Assembly (NCBI GenBank): GCA_020850945.1
Contig: JADZDR010000095.1
Location: 1-59,648, forward strand
Source: Acidimicrobiia bacterium
GTDB lineage: Bacteria > Actinomycetota > Acidimicrobiia > UBA2766
DNA length: 59,648 nucleotides
Direction: 5' to 3'
Below are positions 42,459 to 52,187 of the stretch, piece after piece. How positions within the stretch are numbered: the first letter of the stretch is position 1; every line of letters starts with the position of its first letter. The translations under genes and the position numbers were made by a program. The notes beneath the pieces are model-generated. The model saw only the letters and a program-made list of their open reading frames with translations. It ran no database searches and was not told where the DNA came from.

Positions 42459-44437
42459 ACACAACGTTCGATCCGGCCTCGATTCCGCTCCCGTCGAGCC
42501 TCGAGTTGCTCAGGCGGTCCAAGTGGACCGACGAGATCCCGGGCCTGCGCGAGGAGTCCGAAGGCCTCCTCGCGGCGGCCGAGGCCAAGCGGGTGCGGGC
42601 CGAGTCGACCGCACACAGGCTCGCCCGACCGCAGATCGACGCCATGATGGTCACGGCGATGGCCCGCATCGGCGGGCGCACAGGTGTGATCGCGGCCGCC
42701 GAGCTTCTCGCCACGGCAGTGGGAGGCGGCCGGGCGGGTTCGTCCCACCGCGGCGGGGATCGGATGATCCAGCGGGCCGAACAACTCGTGCGAGCGGGCG
42801 GGCCCGCCTGGGTGAAGCTGGGCCAGTTCGTCGCCACGGCCGGTGGCCTGCTGCCGGAAGACTGGGTCGAGACGTTCGCGTGGTGCCGGGACGAGGTGCC
42901 GCCGTTCCCGGCCGAGGTCGCCCGCGAGCGGGTCCAGCACCACCTCCACCGGCCGGTCGGCACCCTGTTCTCGGACTTCGAGGACACCCCGCTTGCGGCG
43001 GCGTCGATCGCGCAGGTGCACACGGCGACCCTCCCCGACGGACGGGACGTCGTCGTCAAGATCCGCCGTCCCGGGCTCCGCCGGCGTTTCTTCTCCGACA
43101 TCCGCGCCATGGCCGGCGCCGCGCATGTGGCCGAGCGCGTGAGCTCGGTCGCCCGAACCGGGAACGTCTCCGGCTTCGTGGAGCTGTTCGCCCGACTCGT
43201 GTTGGAGGAGCTCGACTTCGGACTGGAGGCGGCCAACATGGTCGAGCTCGGGTTGACGGCGGAGCACGCCGGCGCCGACTACGTGCGCTTCCCACGGCCG
43301 ATTCCGGGCATGGTCAGTGACGCAGTTCTCGTGATGGAGCGGGTGCCCGGCACCGCCTACACGGTCACCGACCTGAGTGCCGTGGACCGGGAGCGGCTCC
43401 TCCGCCTCGCCATCCAAGGCGTCCTCGAGCAGACCCTCGTGTACGGGGTCTTCCACGGAGACCTGCACGCCGGCAACGTCCTCCTCGACGAGGAGGGCAC
43501 GTTCTCCCTCGTCGACTTCGGCATCGTGGGCCGCCTCGACAAGGCCCAACGCGCAGCGCTCGTGCGGTTCCTCGTCGGTTTCGTGCGCAACGACATCCGC
43601 GACGAGCTCGAGGCGATGGTCACCTTCGGCGCCATCCCCGCGCGTGCCGACCTCGACGCGATCGCGGCCGACATCGAGGCCGAGGTCGATCCCGGGTCGC
43701 TCGGCACCGACGCGCCGACCACTGCGCTGGCCGCCGCCGTCGGCCGTCTCATCCGGGTCGTGGCCCACCGTGGCTTCCGTCTCCCCAAGGAACTGGTCCT
43801 CTTCTTCAAGAACCTGCTCTACCTCAACGGGTTCGCGAACGCCGTGGCTCCCGACTCGAACCTGCTCGCGCAGGTCGATCCGGTCTTCCAGTACTTCGAC
43901 TCCAAGTACGGCCGGGCGATCCCGCTCTTCCTCGGCAGCGACGGCACCCCTTCCGAGAACCCCGACGAGGCGGAGGGACCGGTCGCAGGGGGGTCGCTGA
44001 CCTCACAGGACCTCACGACAGGGCTCACCGAACGGGCCGTGTTGGCGCAACTCCTGCGGGGCCGCAGCGACGACGAGTTGTACGAGCTCGCCGCCGCGAT
44101 CGGCATGCCCACCCTCATGCAGATGGTGATCGAGGCGCTCGTGGCGCGGTTCCAGGCCGAGCGCGCCACCGGCCAGGAGGCTGTGATCCGTTGGGACGTC
44201 GCCGATGCCACCGGTGTGAGGCACTCCTTCGTGATCACCGTCGACGAAGGGAGCTGTGCGGGGTCGGTCGACGTGGCCGGCGACCCGCGGCTCACGCTCG
44301 GCATGACCGTCCCCGTGTTCCTGCGCTTCCTCGCGGGTCAGGTCGACTCGATGCAGGCGTTCATGGAAGGCGACTTCGAGGTCACGGGCGACCTGCCGTT
44401 CGCGGTCTCCTTCCAGTCGTGGTTCCGGGAGGACTGA
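42455..44437 (+). CDS. ABC1/UbiB-family kinase-like protein fused to a C-terminal SCP2 domain
   Basis: This 660-residue protein has the atypical kinase core: WVKLGQF (KxGQ motif), AAASIAQVH in place of a glycine-rich loop, VVKIRRPG lysine, catalytic HGDLHAGN and metal-binding DFG. The last about 130 residues (from DELYELAAAIGMPTLMQMV) are an SCP2-like lipid-binding domain, closely similar to the stand-alone protein at 45164. ABC1 proteins are ATP-dependent and act in isoprenoid-lipid and quinone handling. The fusion points to lipid binding or transfer. ATG 42455 overlaps the leader ORF stop. Confidence 0.88.
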   Translation: MNTTFDPASIPLPSSLELLRRSKWTDEIPGLREESEGLLAAAEAKRVRAESTAHRLARPQIDAMMVTAMARIGGRTGVIAAAELLATAVGGGRAGSSHRGGDRMIQRAEQLVRAGGPAWVKLGQFVATAGGLLPEDWVETFAWCRDEVPPFPAEVARERVQHHLHRPVGTLFSDFEDTPLAAASIAQVHTATLPDGRDVVVKIRRPGLRRRFFSDIRAMAGAAHVAERVSSVARTGNVSGFVELFARLVLEELDFGLEAANMVELGLTAEHAGADYVRFPRPIPGMVSDAVLVMERVPGTAYTVTDLSAVDRERLLRLAIQGVLEQTLVYGVFHGDLHAGNVLLDEEGTFSLVDFGIVGRLDKAQRAALVRFLVGFVRNDIRDELEAMVTFGAIPARADLDAIAADIEAEVDPGSLGTDAPTTALAAAVGRLIRVVAHRGFRLPKELVLFFKNLLYLNGFANAVAPDSNLLAQVDPVFQYFDSKYGRAIPLFLGSDGTPSENPDEAEGPVAGGSLTSQDLTTGLTERAVLAQLLRGRSDDELYELAAAIGMPTLMQMVIEALVARFQAERATGQEAVIRWDVADATGVRHSFVITVDEGSCAGSVDVAGDPRLTLGMTVPVFLRFLAGQVDSMQAFMEGDFEVTGDLPFAVSFQSWFRED

Positions 44438-45040
44438 TCAGTCCGGGCCGAGGTCGCCGAACTCGGCCACGGCGTGGCGGAGGGTCTCGGCCGCCGTTGC
44501 CCAGGGCGCGTCGAGGCGGCCGGTGAGCAGCATCGATTCGAACACGGCGAAGCAACCGGCCGTGATCACCGAGCCCATGACCCGGGGATAGGGGTCCGTG
44601 GGCGCGGCTCCGGTGCGGCGCGCCGCGTCCTCGATCATGCGCAGCCGGAGGTCGTCGATGATCCGCACCACGTGGTTCTGCACCTCGGGGAAGGTGACGT
44701 AGGCGACGACGTCACGGAGCTGCTCGGCGCCGAAGGGGTACTTGCCCGCCCGCCCGTTCTCGATGATCGTGGCGACGACCGCGGGGAGGGTCTGCTCCGG
44801 GGGGGCCTCCTCGACGTCGGCGAAGAGCCGCTCCAGCCACTCCCGCAGGGCAGCCACGGCGACGTCCTCCTTGGACTGGAAGTAGCGGAAGAACGTGCGC
44901 TCGGAGACGTCGATCGCCTCGGTGATGTCGACGACACGGGTCTCGGCGAAACCCCTCTCGGCGAACTGGGCGAGGGCCGCCTCCCGCAGGGCGGCACGGG
45001 TCTCGCTCTTCTTCCGCTCGCGTCTGCCTCTTTCCGCCAT
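44438..45040 (-). CDS. TetR-family transcriptional regulator
   Basis: This 200-residue protein has an N-terminal TetR HTH (ALREAALAQFAERGFAETRVVDITEAIDVSERTFFRYFQSKED, shown here as one block in residues about 15-58) and a helical ligand domain. Its stop codon abuts that of the ABC1-SCP2 gene (TGATCA). It is divergent from the SCP2 gene, with the palindrome 45084-45103 between them. It is the best candidate to bind CTGYCA palindromes at both SCP2-domain genes. Start ATG 45040 lies 8 nt after a TACCAT box. Confidence 0.92.
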   Translation of the reverse strand: MAERGRRERKKSETRAALREAALAQFAERGFAETRVVDITEAIDVSERTFFRYFQSKEDVAVAALREWLERLFADVEEAPPEQTLPAVVATIIENGRAGKYPFGAEQLRDVVAYVTFPEVQNHVVRIIDDLRLRMIEDAARRTGAAPTDPYPRVMGSVITAGCFAVFESMLLTGRLDAPWATAAETLRHAVAEFGDLGPD

Positions 45041-45048
45041 GTCGAGCC

Positions 45049-45054
45049 ATGGTA
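45049..45054 (-). promoter_or_regulatory. -10 box for the TetR gene (likely leaderless)
   Basis: On the minus strand TACCAT precedes the TetR ATG (45040) by 8 nt, with no Shine-Dalgarno. Confidence 0.45.
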
Positions 45055-45083
45055 GAGGGACGTTCCGGACCTAGCTGGTGACG

Positions 45084-45123
45084 GTCCTGCCAATTGACAG
45101 GACTGTCACAACAGGGTTAGGGT
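45084..45123 (+). promoter_or_regulatory. SCP2 gene promoter with TetR-type operator
   Basis: GTCCTG-C-CAATTG-A-CAGGAC (45084-45103) is a near-perfect 20-bp palindrome with core CTGCCAATTGACAG. It contains the consensus -35 TTGACA (45094-45099); TAGGGT (45118-45123) is the -10 at an 18-bp spacer, the same spacing as at the ABC1-SCP2 promoter. A second dyad TGACAG-GA-CTGTCA overlaps it. Confidence 0.7.
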
Positions 45124-45163
45124 GCGGAGATCTCGAAGGATCCTCGCAAGAACGGAGCAGACC

Positions 45164-45601
45164 TTGACCGACACCGTCCCCTCCAACTTCAGCGACCGGG
45201 ATTCCCTCGCCAAGCTGATCGAGAACCTCTCCGACGAGGAGCTCTACAAGCTCGCCGACACCATCGGCATGGACAACATGCTCGAGATGGTGATCGGTGC
45301 CCTCACGAGCCGCTTCCAGTCCGAGGCCGCCGGCGACCAGAGCGCGGCAGTTCAGTGGGACGTCATCGACGCGGCCGGTGCCACGCATTCGTTCGTGCTC
45401 GAGGTCGAGGACGGCAGGATGACGGGCAGCCTCGGCACGACACCGACGCCGCGCATGACTCTCGTGACGCAGGTGCCGGTGTTCCTGCAGTTCCTCGCCG
45501 GCACGGTCGACCCGATGCAGGCGTTCATGGGAGGTCAGCTCAACCTCAGTGGCGACATGACGTTCGCGCTCACGTTCCAGACCTGGATCCGCACCGACTG
45601 A
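45164..45601 (+). CDS. Stand-alone SCP2-like lipid-binding protein
   Basis: This 145-residue protein aligns along most of its length with the C-terminal domain of the ABC1-SCP2 protein (DEELYKLADTIGMDNMLEMV; HSFVLEVEDG; PVFLQFLAGTVDPMQAFMGG; FALTFQTW). SCP2 domains bind lipids or acyl-CoA in a hydrophobic tunnel. It is likely a paralogue from duplication of the fused domain, or the source of it. TTG 45164 is chosen because GGAG lies upstream at suitable distance. The 3' end overlaps the convergent aminotransferase gene by 32 nt. Confidence 0.85.
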   Translation: MTDTVPSNFSDRDSLAKLIENLSDEELYKLADTIGMDNMLEMVIGALTSRFQSEAAGDQSAAVQWDVIDAAGATHSFVLEVEDGRMTGSLGTTPTPRMTLVTQVPVFLQFLAGTVDPMQAFMGGQLNLSGDMTFALTFQTWIRTD

Positions 45602-46889
45602 CGGCACCACGCATCGCCTCGATCGTCAGCTCGACGTCGGAGTCGGTGTGAGCCGTCGAGACGAAGAACTTCTCGTGTGCCTTGAGCACGCCCCGGTCGA
45701 GCAACTCCTCGGAGAACCGCATGTGCGTGGCGGGGTCTGCATGTTGTGACGAGCGGAAGTCGACGATGTCGCGATCGGTGAACCAGACCTCGAAGGCGGG
45801 CGGTTCCCCCGTGACCCGAGCCGGAACACCGGCATCGTCGCATGCCGACTGGAGTGCGGTCATGAGGCGATTCCCGCGGGAGAACAACTCCTCGTACACG
45901 CCGGGTGCGCGGAGCTGCTCCAGCACCGCGAGGCCGACCGCGCACGAAACCGGGTTCCCGCTGAACGTTCCCGTCATCGCCACGTAGCCCCCTGTGAGGC
46001 GCCGGATTCCCTCGGCGTGACGCATCAGCTCCCCCGAGCCGCAGACGATCCCGATGGGGTGCCCACCCGAGACGCTCTTGCCGAGTGCGCACAGGTCCGG
46101 CACGACCCCGTAGTAGGCCTGCGCGCCGCCGTAGGCGAGGCGAAACCCCGTGACCACCTCGTCGAAGACGAGCGGGATGCCGTGCTGTGCCGTCACGTCG
46201 CGTAGCCCCTCCAGGAATCCCGGTGCGGGCGGGATCGTGCGCTGCAGGGGCTCGACGATCACGGCGGCGAGGGTGGGGGCGTGCCGTTCGACGATCTTCG
46301 CCGTGGCCTCGAGGTCGTTGAAGGGAGCGACGAGCACGTCGTCTCGGACCGACTCGGGGATGCCTTCGGAGTTGGGCACGGGGGAGGGGTAGGGCGCCGG
46401 GTCGCGGGTCCACTGGTTGCTCATCGACATCGCGTCGGACTGGCCGTGATAGGCGCCCTCGAACTTGAGGACCTTCGAGCAGCGGCGGTGCGCGCGGGCG
46501 AGGCGCAGGGCGAAGAACACGCTGTCCGATCCCGTGCTGCAGAAGGCCACACGCTCGGCGCACGGGACCGCTCTGACGATCTCCTCGGCGAGCAGGATGG
46601 AGGGCTCGTTCGGGAGCAGGAAGCTGGTGCCGTGGCCGACTTGGCCGTTCACCGCTGCCACGACGGCGGGGTGGGCGTGGCCGAGCAGCATCGGGCCGGA
46701 GCCGAGCAGGTAGTCGATGTACTCGTTGCCGCTCATGTCGGTGATCCGCGATCCCCGCCCCTCACGGACGACCAGCGCCGACGTCAACGACATCGTCGGC
46801 GTGAGCGCACAGGCGGGGAGCAGGGCGGCCGCTCGTTCCAGCATGTGCTGCTCGTGCGCCGACCGGGTGCGGCGGGAGAAGGTGCTCAA
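45570..46889 (-). CDS. Class III aminotransferase (glutamate-1-semialdehyde aminomutase-like)
   Basis: This 439-residue PLP enzyme has the cofactor segment CSTGSDSVFFALRLAR, the acidic residue in VIVEPLQ/FDEVVTGFR and the Schiff-base lysine in ALGKSVSGGHPIG. It resembles HemL but lacks haem-synthesis neighbours, and the family includes many amino-acid and diamine aminotransferases. TTG 46889 is 10 nt after the sulfotransferase stop; the first ATG (46844) is an alternative. Confidence 0.85.
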   Translation of the reverse strand: MSTFSRRTRSAHEQHMLERAAALLPACALTPTMSLTSALVVREGRGSRITDMSGNEYIDYLLGSGPMLLGHAHPAVVAAVNGQVGHGTSFLLPNEPSILLAEEIVRAVPCAERVAFCSTGSDSVFFALRLARAHRRCSKVLKFEGAYHGQSDAMSMSNQWTRDPAPYPSPVPNSEGIPESVRDDVLVAPFNDLEATAKIVERHAPTLAAVIVEPLQRTIPPAPGFLEGLRDVTAQHGIPLVFDEVVTGFRLAYGGAQAYYGVVPDLCALGKSVSGGHPIGIVCGSGELMRHAEGIRRLTGGYVAMTGTFSGNPVSCAVGLAVLEQLRAPGVYEELFSRGNRLMTALQSACDDAGVPARVTGEPPAFEVWFTDRDIVDFRSSQHADPATHMRFSEELLDRGVLKAHEKFFVSTAHTDSDVELTIEAMRGAVSRCGSRSGT

Positions 46890-46899
46890 AGGTCCACGC

Positions 46900-48081
46900 T
46901 CACAGGCCGAAGCGGTCGAGGTATGTGCCGAAGCGGTCGCGGATCTCCTCCCCGGTCACACCCGTGGCCTCCGCGTCGTACTCGTGGCGTCCGTGCCTGC
47001 CCTGGGGGTGCTCCCTCTGCCACACCTCGAGCTGCTGCCGTCCTTCGGCCGTGAGCGTGTGGTCGAAGTGGTCACAGATCCGTTCGACCGAGCCGATCGG
47101 GTCGGCCATGAAGTCGTCGAAGTACAGGTCGAAGAACGACTCGGGCTCGGGATGGGCGTCGCGGGCGGCGATACCGGCCTCGGCCGCGTCCGCCCAGCTC
47201 TCGACGAGCTCACGGGCGAGTGCGGGCGTGTCCACGGTGTTCTCGTGCAGGGCGCGGATCTTGGAGATGAAGCTCGTGTAGGAGGCGATCACGGCGCAGG
47301 GGTCGCGGTGGGTCTGCACGATGCACGCATCCGGGTACACGGCGAAGAGTGCCGGGAGCTGGCGGAGGTGCACGGGGTACTTGAGGAGCCAGCGGCGGGC
47401 GGGATCGGTGGAGCCGATGAGTTGGACGAGCCGGCGGTGGAGCCGGTAGGCCTCGTCGTGTCGAGTGTCGTGGTACCAGCGTGCATAGGTCGGGACCGTG
47501 GCGGCGACTTCGAAGCGGTCGTCGGTGAAGCTCTGCTCCAGCACGTGGCGGCACTCCTCGGGCCAGTCGGCCCGCATCTCGTGCACGGCCATGAGAGACG
47601 GCGCATTGTCGTAGAGGAACTCCAGCTCCGCGGCGGAGGCCTTGAAGTCGGGGTGGTCGTCCCACTCCTCGCGGGGTGGGCGGGGTTGGGGGTGAGCGGC
47701 GAGCCAGTAGGGGAGAGACTGAAGCTCGGGGTCCTGTCCCATGAGGTAGTGCAGCGCCGTGCTGCCGGTGCGGACGAGGCCGGTGATCACGATCGGACGG
47801 TGGATCTCGGTGTTCGACACGTCGGCGAGGTCGCCGAGGAGTCGTTGTGACCGCAGCCGGTTGGCCAGCGTGTTGACGATGGTGCCACGGAAGATCGCCT
47901 GCCCCGTCGGGCTGAGGTCGGCGTCGCGGTCGAGTGCCTCGAGCAGGTAGCCCAAGGCGGTGAGGTAACCGGGGTCACCGAAGTCGTCGAGGCCCGTCAT
48001 TCGGCGGGCCTCCTCGTGCATGGCATCCACAGCGGCGGCGGGTGACCCCTCGTCCGGCGGTCCCGTGTCCGGTCGTTCCAC
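46900..48081 (-). CDS. Sulfotransferase-family protein
   Basis: This 393-residue protein has the 5'-phosphosulfate loop [14 protein letters not shown], and a later [16 protein letters not shown] that fits the 3'-phosphate-binding region. Such proteins transfer sulfate from PAPS to lipids, glycans or small molecules. Some distant members in actinomycetes have unproven activity. GTG 48081 has AAGGA upstream; longer frames run into the tRNA gene. Confidence 0.8.
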   Translation of the reverse strand: MERPDTGPPDEGSPAAAVDAMHEEARRMTGLDDFGDPGYLTALGYLLEALDRDADLSPTGQAIFRGTIVNTLANRLRSQRLLGDLADVSNTEIHRPIVITGLVRTGSTALHYLMGQDPELQSLPYWLAAHPQPRPPREEWDDHPDFKASAAELEFLYDNAPSLMAVHEMRADWPEECRHVLEQSFTDDRFEVAATVPTYARWYHDTRHDEAYRLHRRLVQLIGSTDPARRWLLKYPVHLRQLPALFAVYPDACIVQTHRDPCAVIASYTSFISKIRALHENTVDTPALARELVESWADAAEAGIAARDAHPEPESFFDLYFDDFMADPIGSVERICDHFDHTLTAEGRQQLEVWQREHPQGRHGRHEYDAEATGVTGEEIRDRFGTYLDRFGL

Positions 48082-48145
48082 GGGCGGATCCTTCCGGTGG
48101 CCTGCCAAGGCGCTACTTGGCGAGACGATGAGTGGAGACGATGGG

Positions 48146-48220
<75 letters not shown>

Positions 48221-48244
48221 TCGCACCAGCGGGTGCGGCTCGCC

Positions 48245-48250
48245 ATTGTA
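48245..48250 (-). promoter_or_regulatory. -10 box for tRNA-Ala
   Basis: TACAAT on the minus strand ends 24 nt before the tRNA 5' end. No clear -35 is visible. Confidence 0.55.
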
Positions 48251-48295
48251 GCGTCGCCGTGTCCCCCGACCCGATAGCGCCTCGCCCGCCTCCTG

Positions 48296-48310
48296 CGCCC
48301 ACGTGGGGGT
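48296..48310. repeat. Partial match to the 47-nt hairpin right end
   Basis: CGCCCACGTGGGGGT is identical for 15 nt to the right arm and flank of copy A hairpins (21.9 kb). The left arm is absent. It is a decayed remnant or a chance match. Confidence 0.35.
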
Positions 48311-48352
48311 GGAAGCGCCCCTTAACGATGGGAGGGGCCGAGGCGACGTCGC

Positions 48353-48358
48353 TACGAT
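48353..48358 (+). promoter_or_regulatory. -10 box for leuS (likely leaderless)
   Basis: TACGAT lies 8 nt before the leuS ATG (48367), with no Shine-Dalgarno between. The same CTACGATTC context recurs at the HAD gene. Confidence 0.5.
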
Positions 48359-48366
48359 TCTTCGGC

Positions 48367-50841
48367 ATGGCCCAAGCCCCCCCATACGACCCCCAGGAGA
48401 TAGAGGCGCGCTGGCAGGAGAGATGGCTCTCCGAGGGGACGTACGAGGTCGACAACGCCGATCCCCGCCCGCCGTACTACGTCCTCTGCATGTATCCCTA
48501 CCCGAGTGGGCCGGCCCACATGGGGCACGTGCGCAACTACACCTTCGGCGACCTCATCGTGCGCTACCGCACGATGAACGGGTACGGCGTCCTCTCACCC
48601 ATCGGTTTCGACAGCTTCGGCCTCCCCGCCGAGAACGCGGCGCTCAAGTCCGGTGAGCACCCCCGCACGTTCACCGACGCCCGCATCGAGGAACTGCGCT
48701 CGTCCCTGATCCGCCTCGGCGCCGTCTACGACTGGCGCCGCCAGGTCCGCAGCCACGACCCCGACTACATGCGCTGGACGCAGTGGATCTTCCTCCGCTT
48801 CCTCGAGAGGGGACTCGCCTACCGGGCGTCGGCACCCGTGAACTGGTGTCCCGGATGCCCGACGGTGCTCGCCAACGAACAGGTCCTCGCGGACGGGACG
48901 TGCGAGCGGTCCGGTGACGTCGTCGAGAAACGGGACCTCGAACAGTGGTTCTTCCGGATCACGGAGTACGCCCAACAGCTCCTCGACGACCTCGACGGCC
49001 TCGACTGGCCCGAGCGCGTCGTCACGATGCAGCGCAACTGGATCGGCCGGTCCGAAGGCGCCGAGTTCGAGATGCGGTTCTGCGATGCCGACGGCAGCCC
49101 GGAAGCGCAGGGCCGGAGCCTGCGGGTCTTCACGACACGTCCCGACACGAGCTTCGGCATGACCTATGCCGTGCTCGCCCCCGAGCACCCGCTCGTGGAC
49201 GAGGTCACGGCCCCGGAGCAGAGGGAAGCCGTCGCCGCCTTCGTGCGCCGCGCGCGTGAGACGAGCGAGATCGACCGCCTCTCGTCGGAGGGATCGCTCG
49301 CGACGCGAGGGGTCTTCACCGGCGCCTACGTGCTGAACCCGTTCACGCAGGCACCGGTTCCGGTCTGGCTCGCCGACTACGTCCTCATGGGATACGGCAC
49401 GGGCGCGATCATGGCCGTCCCCGGCGAGGACCAGCGTGACTGGGACTTCGCGCGGGCGCACGACCTGCCGATCATCCGCACGGTCGAGCCGCCGCCGGGA
49501 TGGGAGGGCGAGGCGTACACGGGTGACGGCCCGGCGACGAACAGCGAGTGGCTCGACGGCCTCGAAGTCGCAGCGGCGAAGGCCAAGGCGATCGCATGGC
49601 TGGAGGAGAACGATCTCGGCAGCCGGACGGTCAACTTCAGGCTGAGGGACTGGCTTCTGTCGCGCCAGCGCTTCTGGGGATGTCCGATCCCGGTCGTGTA
49701 CTGCGAATCGTGCGGGATGCAACCGGTTGCCGACAGCGACCTGCCCGTGCTCGCGCCCGACGACGTCGAGTTCCTCCCCACCGGCGAGTCACCGCTCCTC
49801 GACCATGCGGGGTTCCTGCACACGACCTGTCCGGCCTGCGGGGGCGTGGCACGACGCGAGACCGACACGATGGACACCTTCGTCGACTCCTCCTGGTACT
49901 TCCTCCGCTTCTGCGATCCGTGGAGCGAGACGGCGCCCGTGTCGACGTCGGGTGCGTCCCGCTGGATGCCGGTCGACCAGTACATCGGAGGCGTGGAGCA
50001 CGCCATCCTCCATCTCATGTATGCCCGCTTCTTCACGAAGGCCCTCGCCGATCTCGGCGTGATCGAACCCGACCTGCGCGAGCCCTTCCAGCGTCTCTTC
50101 ACGCAGGGCATGATCCGTCTCGGCGGCGAGAAGATGTCCAAGTCGAAAGGGAACCTCGTCGCCCCCGAGGCCTACCTCGACACGGTGGGCGCGGATTCCC
50201 TGCGGCTCTTCCATCTCTTCGTGGGACCGCCCGACGACGACGTCGACTGGGACGACCACGGCATCGAGGGCTGCAGCCGGTTCCTCCAGAGGCTGTGGCG
50301 GGCGGGTACGGACCAGGTGGGCACGGTCAGCGACCGCGAACCGACCCGCGACGACCTCTCCGTCGAGGCCGCGACGCACCGCCTCATCCGCCGTGTCACC
50401 GACGAGTTCGACCGCTGGTCCTACAACACGGCCGTCGCCGCCTGCATGGAGTTCACGAACGACCTCTACCGGTACCTGCAGGGTGACGCGGGCGGCCGAC
50501 GTGACACGGTCGACTTCGCCGTCGACTCCCTCCTCCTCGTGCTCGCCCCGATGGTGCCCCACGTCACTGCCGAGCTGTGGGAGCGCCGCCACGGCGCGGA
50601 GAACCACCTCCACGCGCAACGCTGGCCCGAGGCCGACGCGGACCGGCTCGTCGAGGAGACCGTCACCCTCGTCGTGCAGGTGCGCGGAAAGGTGCGGGAC
50701 CGCTTCGAGGTGCCACCGGACATATCGGAGGCGGACGCCGTGGCGCTCGCCCTCGCGAGCGACAAGGTGCAGACCCACCTCGACGGAGAGCCGAAGCGGG
50801 TGATCGCGCGGCCGCCCCGGCTCGTGAACGTCGTTCCCTGA
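48367..50841 (+). CDS. leuS: Leucyl-tRNA synthetase
   Basis: This 824-residue class I synthetase has [16 protein letters not shown] (HIGH box as HMGH, 51-54), the editing domain ([18 protein letters not shown]) and KMSKSKGN at about 589-593. It charges tRNA-Leu and edits mis-charged amino acids. ATG 48367 starts at the conserved N-terminus; the upstream open frame crosses the tRNA gene and is not real. Confidence 0.98.
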   Translation: MAQAPPYDPQEIEARWQERWLSEGTYEVDNADPRPPYYVLCMYPYPSGPAHMGHVRNYTFGDLIVRYRTMNGYGVLSPIGFDSFGLPAENAALKSGEHPRTFTDARIEELRSSLIRLGAVYDWRRQVRSHDPDYMRWTQWIFLRFLERGLAYRASAPVNWCPGCPTVLANEQVLADGTCERSGDVVEKRDLEQWFFRITEYAQQLLDDLDGLDWPERVVTMQRNWIGRSEGAEFEMRFCDADGSPEAQGRSLRVFTTRPDTSFGMTYAVLAPEHPLVDEVTAPEQREAVAAFVRRARETSEIDRLSSEGSLATRGVFTGAYVLNPFTQAPVPVWLADYVLMGYGTGAIMAVPGEDQRDWDFARAHDLPIIRTVEPPPGWEGEAYTGDGPATNSEWLDGLEVAAAKAKAIAWLEENDLGSRTVNFRLRDWLLSRQRFWGCPIPVVYCESCGMQPVADSDLPVLAPDDVEFLPTGESPLLDHAGFLHTTCPACGGVARRETDTMDTFVDSSWYFLRFCDPWSETAPVSTSGASRWMPVDQYIGGVEHAILHLMYARFFTKALADLGVIEPDLREPFQRLFTQGMIRLGGEKMSKSKGNLVAPEAYLDTVGADSLRLFHLFVGPPDDDVDWDDHGIEGCSRFLQRLWRAGTDQVGTVSDREPTRDDLSVEAATHRLIRRVTDEFDRWSYNTAVAACMEFTNDLYRYLQGDAGGRRDTVDFAVDSLLLVLAPMVPHVTAELWERRHGAENHLHAQRWPEADADRLVEETVTLVVQVRGKVRDRFEVPPDISEADAVALALASDKVQTHLDGEPKRVIARPPRLVNVVP

Positions 50842-50884
50842 ACCGCATCGGCCTCCGCTTTCAGCGTGACGAGGCCGACCTCAC

Positions 50885-50890
50885 TACGAT
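50885..50890 (+). promoter_or_regulatory. -10 box for the HAD gene (likely leaderless)
   Basis: TACGAT lies 8 nt before GTG 50899. This supports the GTG over the upstream in-frame ATG at 50866, which would precede the transcript start. Confidence 0.5.
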
Positions 50891-50898
50891 TCACCGGC

Positions 50899-51666
50899 GT
50901 GAGACGTGCTGCCTTCTTCGATCTGGACCGAACCGTGATGTCGGGCGCGAGCTCGTATCACTTCGCGCGAGCTGCGCTGCGCCACGGCATGTACAGGCGC
51001 CGTTCCTTCGTGAAGTTCGCATGGCAGGCACGTCGCTTCCGGGCGGCAGGTCTCGGCGACGCGAAGACGGCCGCGGCCCGCGACCAGCTCCTCGCCGCCG
51101 TGGCGGGCCGGAGCCGGCGCGAGATGGAGGTCCTCGTACCCGAGACGATGGCGTCGATCCTCACCCGCGTGTACCCGCAGATGCACGCGCTCATCATCGA
51201 GTTCGAAGACGCCGGTGTCCCCACCTACCTCTGTTCGGCTTCGGCAGGCAAGATCGTCGACGTGGTCGCGTCGGTGCTCAACATGAGCGGGGGAGCCATT
51301 GCCACACGCACGCTCCTCGACACGGAAGGTCGTTACACGGGGGAGCTCGACGGCCCGTGGTGCCACGGCGAGGGCAAGGCGGCCGCCGTCGCCCTCGAGG
51401 CCAAACGTGCCGACATCGACCTCGCCGCGTCCTGGGCGTACAGCGACTCGAGCAGTGACCTTCCCATGCTCGAGCTCGTCGGCACACCCGTCGCGGTCAA
51501 CCCCGACGCGGCACTGCGTGACGTGGCCCGCGAGCGCGACTGGGATGTTCTCCGCTTCGAACCGAGGCGGGCGACACGGGCCGCGATCGGAGCCGGTGTC
51601 GTGACGGGCGCGACGGCGGCAGCGGTCGCGTCGGCCCTGTGGGTGACGCGCAAGCCCCACGCATGA
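50899..51666 (+). CDS. HAD-IB family phosphatase
   Basis: This 255-residue protein has the nucleophile motif FFDLDRTV (D8, D10), motif II serine in LCSAS, a lysine in GEGKAAAV and motif IV YSDSSSDLPML. This matches the PSPase-like HAD-IB subfamily. A membrane helix near the C-terminus (GAGVVTGATAAAVASALWV) may anchor it. The substrate is unknown; a lysophospholipid or phosphoserine-like monoester is possible. Its stop overlaps the next start (ATGA). Confidence 0.87.
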   Translation: MRRAAFFDLDRTVMSGASSYHFARAALRHGMYRRRSFVKFAWQARRFRAAGLGDAKTAAARDQLLAAVAGRSRREMEVLVPETMASILTRVYPQMHALIIEFEDAGVPTYLCSASAGKIVDVVASVLNMSGGAIATRTLLDTEGRYTGELDGPWCHGEGKAAAVALEAKRADIDLAASWAYSDSSSDLPMLELVGTPVAVNPDAALRDVARERDWDVLRFEPRRATRAAIGAGVVTGATAAAVASALWVTRKPHA

Positions 51667-52094
51667 CATGGGTGAGCCGCGAGTCGGTGCCCGACGCCGT
51701 AGGCGACCTCGCCCGCCACGACACGGGCGTCGGGGCGAAGGTGCGTGCTGGTCTCGACCGTGACCCCGTCGTCCTCGTGTGCACAGGCCCGGCTGCACGC
51801 TGCCTCGTGCCGCCCGCGGCCGCGGCGTGGACACTCGGCAGGATCGTCCTCGTGCGCGAAGGTGCGTGGGAGCCGGCGTCGAAGGCGACGCAGCTCCTGA
51901 TCGCACACGAGTGCGTGCACGTCGCGCAGTGGTACGAGCGGGGCCGCCTCCGGTTCCTCGCCCGGTACCTGGCCGACTACGCGAGGGGGCGCCTGCGTGG
52001 CCTCGGCCACGACGCTGCCTACAGGGCGATTCGGGCCGAGGAGGAGGCCTACGCCGTCCAGGGTCGGCTCGCGGCTGTCGCAGAGAAGTGGTAG
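51663..52094 (+). CDS. Small HExxH (DUF4157-like) putative metalloprotease
   Basis: This 143-residue protein contains LLIAHECVHVAQWYERG with HExxH at 82-86, followed by an acidic RAEEEAYA that could give the third zinc ligand. The pattern is like DUF4157-type proteins, which are small and often lack signal peptides. Its start overlaps the HAD gene. Function is unknown. Confidence 0.65.
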   Translation: MTWVSRESVPDAVGDLARHDTGVGAKVRAGLDRDPVVLVCTGPAARCLVPPAAAAWTLGRIVLVREGAWEPASKATQLLIAHECVHVAQWYERGRLRFLARYLADYARGRLRGLGHDAAYRAIRAEEEAYAVQGRLAAVAEKW

Positions 52095-52187
52095 AAGAGG
52101 GGCGGTGCCCTGTCGGCATTCCCTGACGGCTCCCCGCTTCCCCCACTCGGCTTCCCCCCCAGTGCAGTCGTGTGTGCGGAGGCCACC

